Numbered from the stretch's first letter, positions 9,883-19,544 are shown. The stretch is 39,909 bases of DNA from Candidatus Faecaligallichristensenella faecipullorum (GCA_018716505.1 DVJW01000087.1:1-39909), one strand, 5' to 3'. Made by a program: numbers and translations. Notes: generated by a model from the sequence alone, not told the origin.

Positions 9883-11616
9883 ATGTTGCGAAGTCAACAG
9901 GTGCGCGCCATTGCGCCGGAAATGGACCCGCTTAGGGTGGGCATGGGCTGGAAGGTGGAGGAACTTTCCAGGCCTCAGATCATGATTGAAAGCACCTTTG
10001 GAGACAGTCATCCGGGCAGCGCGCATCTGCTGCGGCTGGCGGATGAGGCGGCGGCCGGAGTATATCAGGCGGGCGGCCGGGCGGCGCGCTATTTTGCCAC
10101 CGACATTTGCGACGGCATGGCCCAGGGGCACGACGGCATCAACTATTCCCTGGCATCCCGGGATGCCATAGCCAATTTGATTGAAATTCACGAAAAGGCC
10201 ACGCCCTTCGACGCCGGGGTATTTATCTCCAGCTGCGACAAGGCGGTGCCCGCCCATTTGATGGCCATTGGCCGGCTGAATATACCGTCCATCGTCATGA
10301 CCGGCGGGGTGATGGCCGCGGGCCCCAATCTCTTGACTTTGGAGCAAATCGGCATGTACAGCGCCATGTATGAGCGGGGCGAGATCAGTTTTGAACAATT
10401 AGAGACCTATAAACATCAGGCCTGTCCCTCCTGTGGCGCCTGTTCCTTCATGGGCACGGCCTCCACCATGCAGATCATGGCCGAGGCGCTGGGCCTCATG
10501 CTGCCGGGCAGCGCGCTCATGCCCGCCACCTGCGAGGATTTGCCGGCGGCCGCCCGCCGCGCCGGTGAGCAGGCCATGGCCCTGGCCCGGAGCGGACTGT
10601 GCGCCCGGGATATTGTGACGCAGAAGTCCTTTGAAAATGCCATTATGGTGCATGCTGCGGTTTCGGGCAGCACCAACGCGCTGCTGCATCTGCCCGCCAT
10701 TGCCCACGAATTTGGCGTTGAGCTCAGCGGGGATACCTTTGACCGGCTCCATCGGGGGGCGCATTACCTGCTGGATATCCGGCCCACCGGCAAATGGCCG
10801 GCCGAATTCTTCTATTACGCGGGCGGCGTGCCGGCCATCATGCGGGAGATCCGGTCCATGCTGCATCTGGAGGTCATGACGGTCACCGGAAAGAGCTTGG
10901 GCGAAAATTTGGAAGAACTGGAGCACAACGGCTATTATGAGCGGTGCAACCAGCTGCTAAAGCCCACCGGGCTCAAGCGCACCGACATCATTCGGGAATT
11001 TGACCACCCGCTGGGCAGCGACGGGGCGATTGCGGTTCTGAAGGGCAATTTGGCCCCGGAGGGCGCGGTCGTCAAACATACCGCCGCGCCCAAGGCCATG
11101 CATCAGGCAATTCTGCGGGCGCGCCCCTTTGACAGCGAGGAGGAGGCCATTGACGCGATTTTAAAGAAGCGCATTCAGCCCGGGGACGCGGTGTTCATTC
11201 GCTATGAAGGACCTCGTGGAAGCGGCATGCCCGAAATGTTTTATACCACCGAGGCCATTTCTTCGGATCCCGAGCTGGCCGCGTCCATCGCCTTGCTCAC
11301 CGACGGACGGTTCTCCGGGGCGTCCAAGGGCCCGGCCATCGGTCATATCTCCCCGGAGGCTGCCCAGGGCGGGCCCATTGCCCTGGTGGAGGAGGGGGAT
11401 TTGGTGAAGATCGACATCCCCAACCGCAGCCTGAGCCTGATCGGGGTGGCGGGGGAAGAAAAGTCTCCTGAGGAAATGGAAAAAATTCTGGAAGTCAGGC
11501 GCGCCCATTGGAGGCCCAAGGCCTCCAAGGTGGAGCGGGGCGTGCTGGCCTCGTTTACCCGGAGCGCGGTTTCGCCCATGCGGGGCGGCTATATGGAACA
11601 GGAACCCTCGCTCTGA
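9883..11616 (+). CDS. IlvD/Edd family dehydratase, closest by motif to the YjhG/YagF sugar-acid dehydratase type
   Basis: SSCDKAVPAHLMA, CPSCGACSFMGTASTMQIMAEALGLMLPGSA, ENAIMVHAAVSGSTNALLHLPAIAH, MTVTGKSLGENLE, GNLAPEGAVVKHTA, LLTDGRFSGASKGPAIGHISPEA. Confidence 0.85.
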   Translation: MLRSQQVRAIAPEMDPLRVGMGWKVEELSRPQIMIESTFGDSHPGSAHLLRLADEAAAGVYQAGGRAARYFATDICDGMAQGHDGINYSLASRDAIANLIEIHEKATPFDAGVFISSCDKAVPAHLMAIGRLNIPSIVMTGGVMAAGPNLLTLEQIGMYSAMYERGEISFEQLETYKHQACPSCGACSFMGTASTMQIMAEALGLMLPGSALMPATCEDLPAAARRAGEQAMALARSGLCARDIVTQKSFENAIMVHAAVSGSTNALLHLPAIAHEFGVELSGDTFDRLHRGAHYLLDIRPTGKWPAEFFYYAGGVPAIMREIRSMLHLEVMTVTGKSLGENLEELEHNGYYERCNQLLKPTGLKRTDIIREFDHPLGSDGAIAVLKGNLAPEGAVVKHTAAPKAMHQAILRARPFDSEEEAIDAILKKRIQPGDAVFIRYEGPRGSGMPEMFYTTEAISSDPELAASIALLTDGRFSGASKGPAIGHISPEAAQGGPIALVEEGDLVKIDIPNRSLSLIGVAGEEKSPEEMEKILEVRRAHWRPKASKVERGVLASFTRSAVSPMRGGYMEQEPSL

Positions 11617-11646
11617 TTTGCTTTGAATGGAAAGGAGAACACAAAT

Positions 11647-12579
11647 ATGCAGCGGATTTATAAAGATGTTTCGGAGCTGGTGGGCAATACCCCACTCATG
11701 GAGTTGACCGGCTATGAGCGGCGCCATGGGCTCAAGGCCCGGCTGGCCGCAAAACTGGAATGCATGAACCCGGCGGGCAGCGCCAAGGACCGGGTGGCCC
11801 GGGCCATGATCCTGGACGCCGAGGAAAAAGGGCTTTTAAAGCCGGGCGCCACCATCATTGAACCCACCAGCGGAAACACCGGCATCGGACTGGCGGCCAT
11901 GGCCGCGGCCCGGGGATACAAGGTCATCCTGACCATGCCCGAAACCATGAGCATGGAACGGCGCAAGCTGCTTCAGGCCTATGGCGCCCAGTTGGTGCTC
12001 ACCCCGGGGGCCAAGGGCATGGCCGGGGCCATTGAAGAGGCCGAGCGGCTGCATCGGGAGACGCCGGGCTCCATCATCCCGGGACAATTTGAAAACCCGG
12101 CCAACCCCCAGGCCCATTACGAGACCACCGGCCCTGAAATTTGGCGGGATACCCAGGGCGAAGTGGCGATTTTTGTGGCCGGTATCGGCACCGGCGGCAC
12201 CATCAGCGGCACCGGGCGCTATTTAAAACAGATGAATCCCAACATCCGGATTGTGGGCGTGGAACCCGCGCGCTCGCCCCTCATCAGCCAGGGCAAGTTT
12301 GGCCCCCACGGCCTGCAGGGCATCGGTGCGAATTTCATCCCGGATAACCTGGATCGTTCGATCTATGATGAAATCATCACCGTTACCGATGAACAGGCCT
12401 ATGCCGCGGGCCGGGAAATCGCCCAGGGCGAGGGCGTATTGGTGGGCATCACTTCAGGCGCGGCGGTTTACGCGGCGAAGGTGTTGGCCCAGAGGCCGGA
12501 AAATGAGGGCAAGCTGATCGTGGCGCTGCTGCCCGATACCGGCGAGCGCTATCTTTCCACCCCCATGTTCGCGGAATAA
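11647..12579 (+). CDS. cysK: Cysteine synthase A (O-acetylserine sulfhydrylase)
   Basis: VGNTPLMEL, KLECMNPAGSAKDRVARAMI, EPTSGNTGIGLAAMAAARGYK, GIGTGGTISGTGRYLK, LLPDTGERYLST. ATG 11647 preceded by aaaggagaacacaaat. Confidence 0.96.
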   Translation: MQRIYKDVSELVGNTPLMELTGYERRHGLKARLAAKLECMNPAGSAKDRVARAMILDAEEKGLLKPGATIIEPTSGNTGIGLAAMAAARGYKVILTMPETMSMERRKLLQAYGAQLVLTPGAKGMAGAIEEAERLHRETPGSIIPGQFENPANPQAHYETTGPEIWRDTQGEVAIFVAGIGTGGTISGTGRYLKQMNPNIRIVGVEPARSPLISQGKFGPHGLQGIGANFIPDNLDRSIYDEIITVTDEQAYAAGREIAQGEGVLVGITSGAAVYAAKVLAQRPENEGKLIVALLPDTGERYLSTPMFAE

Positions 12580-12587
12580 GGCGCAGA

Positions 12588-12624
12588 ACAGACCGGAGTT
12601 TTATTTGAACTCCGGTCTGTTTTT
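12588..12624 (+). terminator. Rho-independent terminator after cysK
   Basis: acagaccggagtt-ttatttg-aactccggtctgt followed by tttt; 13-bp perfect stem. Confidence 0.92.
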
Positions 12625-12629
12625 CTGCA

Positions 12630-12660
12630 ATGTGTTAAAAATCGAAATATTTTAACACAT
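12630..12660. promoter_or_regulatory. Inverted repeat upstream of the his operon promoter (candidate operator)
   Basis: atgtgttaaaa-atcgaaata-ttttaacacat; 11-bp perfect arms, 9-nt spacer, ending 4 bp before the -35 box. Confidence 0.6.
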
Positions 12661-12663
12661 CAC

Positions 12664-12692
12664 TTGACTAAAGTGGTAAAGTGTTTTATACT
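12664..12692 (+). promoter_or_regulatory. Sigma-A-type promoter of the his operon
   Basis: TTGACT (12664-12669), 17 bp, TATACT (12687-12692). Confidence 0.75.
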
Positions 12693-12725
12693 ATTGCCAT
12701 AAGCGGAAAGGAGCGTGCCGAAAAT

Positions 12726-13850
12726 TTGGAGCAGTTTATCGATAGCCTGCGCAAGGAAGAGCGCATCACGCTGCGTCTCAGGCAGTTGTATGAGCGGTTG
12801 AATTACCGGAAATTCCGGATGCGCAAGTTTGAGGAATATCAGCTGTACGCGGATAACAAAAACTTTTTAAAGAGCGAAAATGTGATCACCTTCCACGATT
12901 TGGATGGCCGGCTGATGGCCTTAAAGCCCGACGTCACGCTGTCCATCGTTAAAAATACCAAGGCGGATCTGGAGCATTCCGAAAAGCTCTATTATATCGA
13001 AAACGTGTACCGCCTGAGCCGGCATAACCACGAATACCGGGAGATCAGTCAGATGGGCCTGGAGTACATTGGCCGGGTGGATGAATATGCGGCCCTGGAA
13101 GTGGCGCATCTGGCCATGGAGAGCCTGAAAGCCATTGATCAGCGCTTTGTGCTGGAGTTCAGCCATATGGGCTTTATTTCCGGATTGCTGGACAACATCA
13201 ATCTGGACTCCGAGACGCGGGGGCAGGTTATTGATTGCATCCGCAGCAAAAACGCCCATGAGCTCAAGCGAATCCTGGCTCAAAGCGGGGTTTCCAGCTT
13301 TTATGCCGGGCGCATAGAGCGCTTGCCCGGACTGTACGGCGGTTTTGAACCGGTGCTCAAAAGCGCCCGGGAAATCGCGGTCAACGATACCATGGCCCAA
13401 GCCTTGGACGAGCTGCAAAAGCTGTACGCCGCCCTGAGCCGGCTCGCGGACGCTTCCACGCTCAGGCTGGACTTCTCTTTGATCAATGATATCGACTATT
13501 ACAACGGCATGATCTTTCAGGGCTATGTGGAAAAGGTGCCCCAGGCGGTGCTGTCGGGCGGCCGGTACGATCTGCTGCTCCGAAAAATGGGCAAGCAGGC
13601 CCAGGCCCTGGGCTTTGCGCTGTATCTGGACGAGCTGAACCGCTGTTATCCCACCCAGCGTGATCTGGATGTGGATGTGCTGGCGCTTCGGGAAAACGGG
13701 GACGAGGCCGGGTTTGCGGCCGCGGTTTGGGCGCTCTGTCAAAGCGGCCTGAGCGTACGGGCCGAAAATGAGTTTTGCGGGGAGATTCGCTATAAAAAGC
13801 TGATGCGCTATCAGGATGGCGCGCTCAGGGAGGTGAACGAGGATGCTTAA
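12726..13850 (+). CDS. hisZ: ATP phosphoribosyltransferase regulatory subunit (HisZ)
   Basis: HisS-like fold motifs (FHDLDGRLMALKPDVTLSIVKN, RLSRHNHEYREISQMGLEYIG, GGRYDLLL), overlaps short-form hisG. Track start (GTG 12681) lies in the -10 region; TTG 12726 with upstream aaaggag is preferred. Confidence 0.88.
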   Translation: MEQFIDSLRKEERITLRLRQLYERLNYRKFRMRKFEEYQLYADNKNFLKSENVITFHDLDGRLMALKPDVTLSIVKNTKADLEHSEKLYYIENVYRLSRHNHEYREISQMGLEYIGRVDEYAALEVAHLAMESLKAIDQRFVLEFSHMGFISGLLDNINLDSETRGQVIDCIRSKNAHELKRILAQSGVSSFYAGRIERLPGLYGGFEPVLKSAREIAVNDTMAQALDELQKLYAALSRLADASTLRLDFSLINDIDYYNGMIFQGYVEKVPQAVLSGGRYDLLLRKMGKQAQALGFALYLDELNRCYPTQRDLDVDVLALRENGDEAGFAAAVWALCQSGLSVRAENEFCGEIRYKKLMRYQDGALREVNEDA

Positions 13851-14469
13851 CATCGCGCTGCCCAAGGGCAGACTGGGCGACAAGGTGTACAGGCTGTTCT
13901 CGGAGATGGGCTATGATTGCCCCTCGATAAACGAGGACAACCGCAAGCTGGTCTTCACCAACGAGCGCAACGGGGTGAGCTACCTGTTGGTCAAGCCCTC
14001 GGACGTGGCCATCTATGTGGAGCATGGCGCGGCGGACGTGGGGGTTGTGGGCAAGGATGTGCTGCTGGAAGGCGGAAACGATGTCTACGAACTGATGGAT
14101 TTGCATTTGGGCAAATGCCGCATGGCCGTGGCCGCGCCCAACGATTATGTGGACGATCCCAACGGAATCTTGCGGGTGGCCACCAAATACCCGAACATCG
14201 CCAAGAACTATTACCGCTCGCTCAACCGCGAAATCGACATCATCAAGCTCAACGGTTCCATTGAGCTGGCCCCCATATTGGGGCTCAGCGATGTGATTGT
14301 GGATATTGTGGAGACCGGAAGCACCTTGCGGGAGAACAACCTCAAGGTGGTGACCGAGTTTTTGAACATCAGCGCGCGGTTTATCGCCAACAAATCCAGC
14401 TTTAAATTTAAAAGCGAGATCATTGAACAAATGCTGAGCCGGCTGAAGGAGGCTGTTTCCCATGATTAA
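13843..14469 (+). CDS. hisG: ATP phosphoribosyltransferase catalytic subunit, short form
   Basis: MLNIALPKGRLGDKVYRLF, VEHGAADVGVVGKDVLLE, LGLSDVIVDIVETGSTLRENNL; 208 aa. Confidence 0.97.
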   Translation: MLNIALPKGRLGDKVYRLFSEMGYDCPSINEDNRKLVFTNERNGVSYLLVKPSDVAIYVEHGAADVGVVGKDVLLEGGNDVYELMDLHLGKCRMAVAAPNDYVDDPNGILRVATKYPNIAKNYYRSLNREIDIIKLNGSIELAPILGLSDVIVDIVETGSTLRENNLKVVTEFLNISARFIANKSSFKFKSEIIEQMLSRLKEAVSHD

Positions 14470-15745
14470 GATTTATCAGTATGCGGATATGAACCCGGAG
14501 GAGATCTTTAACCGCAAGGTGGAACAGAACGACGAGGTGGAGGCCATTGTGGCCGGGATCATCGACCGGGTGCGCAAAGAGGGCGACGCGGCGCTGACGG
14601 ATTACGCCTGGCAGTTCGATCATTGCCGCCTGGATGCCCTGGAAGTCAGCGACGAGGAGATTCAGGCCGCCTTTGAGCGCACGGACAAGGAATTTATCAA
14701 GACCTTGGAAATGGCCGCCCAGAATATCCGCGCCTTTCACAGCCGCCAGATCCGCAAAAATTTCATGATCAACGACCAAGAGGGCGTGGTGTTGGGCCAA
14801 AGGGTAATGCCCATTGAAAAGGTGGGCCTGTATGTGCCGGGCGGCACGGCCAGCTATCCCTCCACCGTGCTCATGGACGCCATACCGGCCCAGTTGGCCG
14901 GGGTGAAGCAGATCATCATGGTCTCCCCGCCCGACAAGGAAGGGAAAATTGCCGATCCCATACTGGCCGCGGCCAAGGTGGCCGGGGTCAACCGGATCTT
15001 CAAGGTGGGCGGCGCCCAGGCGGTGGCCGCGCTGGCCTACGGCACCCAGAGCGTGCCCAAGGTGGACAAGATCGTGGGCCCGGGCAATATTTTTGTGGCC
15101 ACGGCCAAGCGGCGGGTGTTCGGAGTGGTGGATATCGACATGATCGCCGGGCCCAGTGAAATTCTGGTGTTGGCCGACGGAAGCTGCAATCCGGCCTATG
15201 TGGCCGCGGATATGCTGTCCCAGGCCGAGCATGACAAACTGGCCTCCGCGGTGCTGGTCACCGACAGCATGGAGCTGGCCCAGGCGGTGCAGGCCCAGTT
15301 GGAAATTCAAATTCCCAAGCTGGCCCGCGCCGAAATCGCCCGCACCTCCATTGAAAACAACGGCAAGATCATCGTATCGGACAGCATGAGCCAGGCGATT
15401 TCCATCAGCAACCTCATCGCCCCCGAACATTTGGAAGTCTGTGTGGACGATCCCTTCGCCTGTTTAAACGCCATAACCAACGCGGGCTCGGTTTTCCTGG
15501 GCAAGAATGTGCCCGAGGCCCTGGGCGATTATTTCGCGGGGCCCAACCATACCTTGCCCACCAGCGGCACCGCCCGCTTTTCTTCCCCGCTTTCGGTGGA
15601 CGACTTCGTGAAAAAGTCCAGCTTTATCTATTACACCAAAGAGGCGCTGGGCAAGGTGCAGGACCGGGTGGTGGATTTCGCCATGCGCGAAGGCCTGCAG
15701 GGGCATGCCAATTCGGTGGCCATCCGCTTTCGAGAGGAGGAATGA
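14462..15745 (+). CDS. hisD: Histidinol dehydrogenase
   Basis: VGLYVPGGTASYPSTVLMDAIPAQLAGVK, KVGGAQAVAALAYGT, DMIAGPSEILVLAD, GPNHTLPTSGTARFSSPLSVDDFVKKSS. Confidence 0.98.
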   Translation: MIKIYQYADMNPEEIFNRKVEQNDEVEAIVAGIIDRVRKEGDAALTDYAWQFDHCRLDALEVSDEEIQAAFERTDKEFIKTLEMAAQNIRAFHSRQIRKNFMINDQEGVVLGQRVMPIEKVGLYVPGGTASYPSTVLMDAIPAQLAGVKQIIMVSPPDKEGKIADPILAAAKVAGVNRIFKVGGAQAVAALAYGTQSVPKVDKIVGPGNIFVATAKRRVFGVVDIDMIAGPSEILVLADGSCNPAYVAADMLSQAEHDKLASAVLVTDSMELAQAVQAQLEIQIPKLARAEIARTSIENNGKIIVSDSMSQAISISNLIAPEHLEVCVDDPFACLNAITNAGSVFLGKNVPEALGDYFAGPNHTLPTSGTARFSSPLSVDDFVKKSSFIYYTKEALGKVQDRVVDFAMREGLQGHANSVAIRFREEE

Positions 15746-15748
15746 GCC

Positions 15749-16822
15749 GTGAGCCGCTTTCTCTCTTCGCGCTTTGCGGATATTGAGCCTTATACCCCGG
15801 GCGAACAGCCCCAGGATATGCAGTATGTGAAGCTGAACACCAATGAAAATCCCTATCCGCCGGCGCCGGGCGTAATTCGGCTCATCAATGAGGCCCAAAC
15901 CAGCCGGCTCAATCTGTATTCCGATCCCACAGTGGAGCCGCTGATTCAGGAGTTGGCCCGGTTTTACAAGCTGAGGCCCGGCCAGATTTTTGCGGGCAAC
16001 GGCTCGGACGAGGTGCTGGCCTTTGCATTTCTGGCCTTCTGCGACCGGGAGCGCAAGGTGTGCTTTCCCGAGATTTCATACGGATTTTATAAGGTGTTCG
16101 CCCGGCTGTTTAACCTGGACGACGCCCGGGCCATACCGCTGAAGGCGGATTTCTCCATTGATCCCGAGGATTATGTAAACTGCGGCCGGAATGTGGTCAT
16201 TGCCAACCCCAACGCGCCCACCGGGCTCAGCCTTTCGGTTCAGCAAATCGAGCGCATCGTGAAGACCAATCCCGGCTATGTGGTGATCGTGGACGAGGCG
16301 TATGTGGACTTCGGGGGCAAGAGCTGCCTGGAGCTGATTGAAAAGTATGATAACCTTTTGATCGTCCGCACCTTTTCCAAGTCCCGCTCGTTGGCCGGGG
16401 CGCGGTTGGGCTTTGCCATGGGGGCGGAGGGCTTGATCGAGGACTTGAACCGCATGAAGTTCTCCTTTAACCCCTATAACATCAACCGGCTCACCATGCT
16501 GGCCGGGGTGGAGGCCGTAAAAGACCGGACCTACTTTGAAGATTGCCTGAAGAAAATCATCAAAACCCGGGAGGAGAGCGCGTTGCATCTTATGGAGATG
16601 GGCTTTGAGGTGTTGCCCTCCAAGGCCAATTTCCTGTTTGCCCGCCACCCGGCTCTGAAGGGCGAGGCCTATTACCGGGCGCTCAAGCAAAGGGGCGTGC
16701 TGGTGCGGCATTTCGCCCAACCGGAGAGCATCGCGAATTTTGTGCGCATCACCATCGGCACCCCGGAGCAGATGGAAATCTTGCTTCAGAAAACCCGGGA
16801 AATTCTACATCAGGAGGGATAG
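15749..16822 (+). CDS. hisC: Histidinol-phosphate aminotransferase
   Basis: KLNTNENPYPPAPGV, GNGSDEVLAFAF, NPNAPTGLSL, VDEAYVDF, RTFSKSRSLAGARLGFAMG. Confidence 0.97.
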   Translation: MSRFLSSRFADIEPYTPGEQPQDMQYVKLNTNENPYPPAPGVIRLINEAQTSRLNLYSDPTVEPLIQELARFYKLRPGQIFAGNGSDEVLAFAFLAFCDRERKVCFPEISYGFYKVFARLFNLDDARAIPLKADFSIDPEDYVNCGRNVVIANPNAPTGLSLSVQQIERIVKTNPGYVVIVDEAYVDFGGKSCLELIEKYDNLLIVRTFSKSRSLAGARLGFAMGAEGLIEDLNRMKFSFNPYNINRLTMLAGVEAVKDRTYFEDCLKKIIKTREESALHLMEMGFEVLPSKANFLFARHPALKGEAYYRALKQRGVLVRHFAQPESIANFVRITIGTPEQMEILLQKTREILHQEG

Positions 16823-16825
16823 CGC

Positions 16826-17413
16826 ATGCGCAGGGCGGAAATTGAGCGCAGCACCAACGAAACGCGCATTCAAATGGCGCTGAACCTGGATGGTTCCGGG
16901 CGCTATCAAAACGACACTGGATGCGGCTTTTTAAATCATATGCTGGACCTGTTCGCCCGGCACGGGCGCTTTGACCTGACCGTTCGCTGCCAGGGGGATA
17001 TGCAGGTGGACGCCCACCACACCGTGGAGGACGTGGGCATTGTGCTGGGTATGGCCTTTAAGCAGGCTCTGGGGGATATGCGCGGCATTACCCGGTACGG
17101 CAGCATGCTCCTGCCCATGGACGAAGCGCTGGTCCTGTGCGCGGTGGATATCAGCGGCCGGGCTCATCTTCAGTATCAGGCCCAGATTCCATCGCAAAAG
17201 GTGGGGGATTTTGATACCGAGCTGGCCAAGGAATTTTTCCTGGCCTTTTGCCGGACGCTCAACGCCACCTTGCACATCCGCCAGCTGGATGGGGAAAACA
17301 GCCATCACATCATTGAGGCCATGTTCAAGGCCTTTGGCCGGGCCATGAGCCAGGCCGTGGCCATGGATGAGCGCAGCGCCGGCGAGATACCGTCCACCAA
17401 GGGCGTTTTGTAA
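16826..17413 (+). CDS. hisB: Imidazoleglycerol-phosphate dehydratase
   Basis: GCGFLNHMLDLFARHGRFDL, VDAHHTVEDVGIVLG, ENSHHIIEAMFKAFGRA. Confidence 0.98.
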   Translation: MRRAEIERSTNETRIQMALNLDGSGRYQNDTGCGFLNHMLDLFARHGRFDLTVRCQGDMQVDAHHTVEDVGIVLGMAFKQALGDMRGITRYGSMLLPMDEALVLCAVDISGRAHLQYQAQIPSQKVGDFDTELAKEFFLAFCRTLNATLHIRQLDGENSHHIIEAMFKAFGRAMSQAVAMDERSAGEIPSTKGVL

Positions 17414-17427
17414 GGGAGGAAGGGCTT

Positions 17428-18036
17428 TTGATCGCGATTATTGATTACGGGGTGGGCAATCTGTTCTCCCTTTCCAGCTCGCTGAGTTATCTGGGCCTTG
17501 AAAACCAGGTCACCGGAAGCGCGGAGGATCTTGCCCGGGCCGACCGGCTCATTTTGCCCGGGGTAGGCGCCTTTGGGGACGCGGCGGAAAAGCTGCGCGC
17601 CGCCGGGTTGGTGGAGGCGGTGCAAAAAAAGGTCGAGCAGGGCGCGCCCATGCTGGGCATCTGTCTGGGCATGCAGCTTCTGTTCGATAAGAGCTTTGAA
17701 TATGGCGAGCACAAAGGGCTGGGGCTGATTCAGGGCGAGGTGTGCCCGCTTCAGGATGATCTGACCCCGCCCTTAAAGGTGCCCCATATCGGATGGAACA
17801 GCCTGGATATTGTACGGGATGATCCGATCTTCAAATACATCCAAAGCGGCGACTATGTCTACTATGTGCATTCGTTTTATGCCAAGCGATGCGAAGAGAG
17901 CACCTTGGCCACCTCGCGCTATGGGGTGGATGTGACCGGCGTGGTGCGCCGGGGCAAGGTGTACGGCATGCAGTTTCATCCGGAAAAAAGCGGCCAGGTG
18001 GGGTTGAATCTGCTGAAAGCGTTTTCGGAGTTGTAA
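17428..18036 (+). CDS. hisH: Imidazole glycerol phosphate synthase, glutaminase subunit
   Basis: IAIIDYGVGNLFSLSSSL, LPGVGAFGDA, LGICLGMQLLFDKS, GMQFHPEKSGQVGLNLL; TTG start. Confidence 0.97.
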   Translation: MIAIIDYGVGNLFSLSSSLSYLGLENQVTGSAEDLARADRLILPGVGAFGDAAEKLRAAGLVEAVQKKVEQGAPMLGICLGMQLLFDKSFEYGEHKGLGLIQGEVCPLQDDLTPPLKVPHIGWNSLDIVRDDPIFKYIQSGDYVYYVHSFYAKRCEESTLATSRYGVDVTGVVRRGKVYGMQFHPEKSGQVGLNLLKAFSEL

Positions 18037-18047
18037 GGAGGGGTTTC

Positions 18048-18785
18048 ATGCGGATTTTTCCCGCCATTGATTTAAGGGACGGCAAGGTGGTTCGGCTGAC
18101 CCAGGGCGACTACGACCGGATGGAGGTGTATTCCGACGATCCGGTTTCCATGGCGCGCGCCTTTAAAGCCCAGGGCGCCGGTTGCCTGCATGTGGTGGAT
18201 TTGGACGGCGCCAAGGACGGCATGTTGGTCAACGATAAAGTGATACGGGAATTGGCCCAATTGGAAGGGCTGTTTATCGAGGTGGGCGGCGGAATCCGGG
18301 ACGAGGCGCGGATCCAGGCCTATCTTCAGGCCGGGGTGAGCCGGGTGATCCTGGGCACCGTGGCCATAACCGACTATCCTTTTGTTCAGCGCATGGCGCA
18401 AAAATACGGCGTGGCCATCGCGGTGGGGGTGGACGCCCGGGATGGCATGGTGGCGGTGAACGGTTGGAAGCAGATCACCGACACCCCTTCTTTGGCCTTC
18501 TGCGAAAAGTTGGCCGGAGATGGAGTTCAGACCGTGATTTACACCGACATCTCCAAGGATGGAACGCTGGGCGGAACCAATTTGGAGGCCTACCGGGCGC
18601 TGTCCCAAATCAAAGGGCTGAACATTGTGGCCAGCGGCGGCATCTCTTATGAACACGAAATTCTTTCGCTGAAGGAGATGGGCATCGGCGCGGCCATTGT
18701 GGGCAAGGCGGTGTACGCTGGAAAGCTGGACTTGAAGCGGATTATCGAGCTGGCCCAAAGGGAAAAGGGGGAAGGACAATGCTGA
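18048..18785 (+). CDS. hisA: Phosphoribosylformimino-5-aminoimidazole carboxamide ribotide isomerase
   Basis: MRIFPAIDLRDGKVVRLTQGDY, VDLDGAKDG, EVGGGIRDEA, YTDISKDGTLGGTNLE. ATG 18048 after aaggaggggt; track start 17889 is too early. Confidence 0.97.
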   Translation: MRIFPAIDLRDGKVVRLTQGDYDRMEVYSDDPVSMARAFKAQGAGCLHVVDLDGAKDGMLVNDKVIRELAQLEGLFIEVGGGIRDEARIQAYLQAGVSRVILGTVAITDYPFVQRMAQKYGVAIAVGVDARDGMVAVNGWKQITDTPSLAFCEKLAGDGVQTVIYTDISKDGTLGGTNLEAYRALSQIKGLNIVASGGISYEHEILSLKEMGIGAAIVGKAVYAGKLDLKRIIELAQREKGEGQC

Positions 18786-19534
18786 CCAAGCGGATTATTC
18801 CCTGCCTGGATGTGCGCGACGGCCGGGTGGTCAAGGGCGTCAATTTTCAGGGCATTCAGGATGTGGACAGCCCGGTGGAGCTGGCCAAGTTTTACAACCA
18901 ATCCGGCGCGGATGAGCTGGTGTTCTATGATATCACCGCCTCGGTGGAAAACCGGCCGCTGTTTACCGATATCCTGCGCCAGGTGGCCAGTCAGATTTTC
19001 ATTCCCCTCACCGTGGGCGGAAGCATCAACACCCTGGAGGACTTTGACCGGGTGCTCAAATGCGGGGCAGACAAGGTTTCGGTGAACTCCGGGGCCATCA
19101 AAAACCCCGCTTTAATCGAACAGGCAGCCAAGCGGTATGGGGATCAGTGTGTGGTGCTGTCCATGGATATCAAGCGGGTGGACGGAAAATTCCATCTGTT
19201 TGCCAAGGGTGGCCGGGTCGATACCGGAATCGACGCTCTGGAATGGGCGGTGCGCGGGGCCGAGCATGGCGCGGGCGAAATGGTGGTCAACTCCATCGAC
19301 ACCGACGGGGTCAAGAACGGATTTGATCTGGAAATGCTGGAAAAGATCGCTTCCAGGGTGGATGTGCCCATCATCGCCTCGGGCGGAGCCGGAAAAATGG
19401 AGGATTTTTATCAGCTGTTCCAGGTGCCGGGCATGGACGCCGGGCTGGCCGCCTCGATTTTTCATTTTAAAGAGGTTGACATTCGCGAGCTGAAGCGGTA
19501 TCTTGTAAAAAAAGGAATCCCCATGCGGGTGTGA
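18779..19534 (+). CDS. hisF: Imidazole glycerol phosphate synthase, cyclase subunit
   Basis: MLTKRIIPCLDVRDGRVVKGVNFQG, DELVFYDITAS, LTVGGSINTLEDFDRVLKCGADKVSVNSGA, NSIDTDGVKNGFDLEM, ASGGAGKMEDF. Confidence 0.98.
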   Translation: MLTKRIIPCLDVRDGRVVKGVNFQGIQDVDSPVELAKFYNQSGADELVFYDITASVENRPLFTDILRQVASQIFIPLTVGGSINTLEDFDRVLKCGADKVSVNSGAIKNPALIEQAAKRYGDQCVVLSMDIKRVDGKFHLFAKGGRVDTGIDALEWAVRGAEHGAGEMVVNSIDTDGVKNGFDLEMLEKIASRVDVPIIASGGAGKMEDFYQLFQVPGMDAGLAASIFHFKEVDIRELKRYLVKKGIPMRV

Positions 19535-19544
19535 GGAGAGCAAA

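Noticed and set aside
12630-12660. Inverted repeat as a second terminator after cysK
   Set aside because: No T-tract follows, and a strong terminator already lies at 12588-12624; an operator is more likely.
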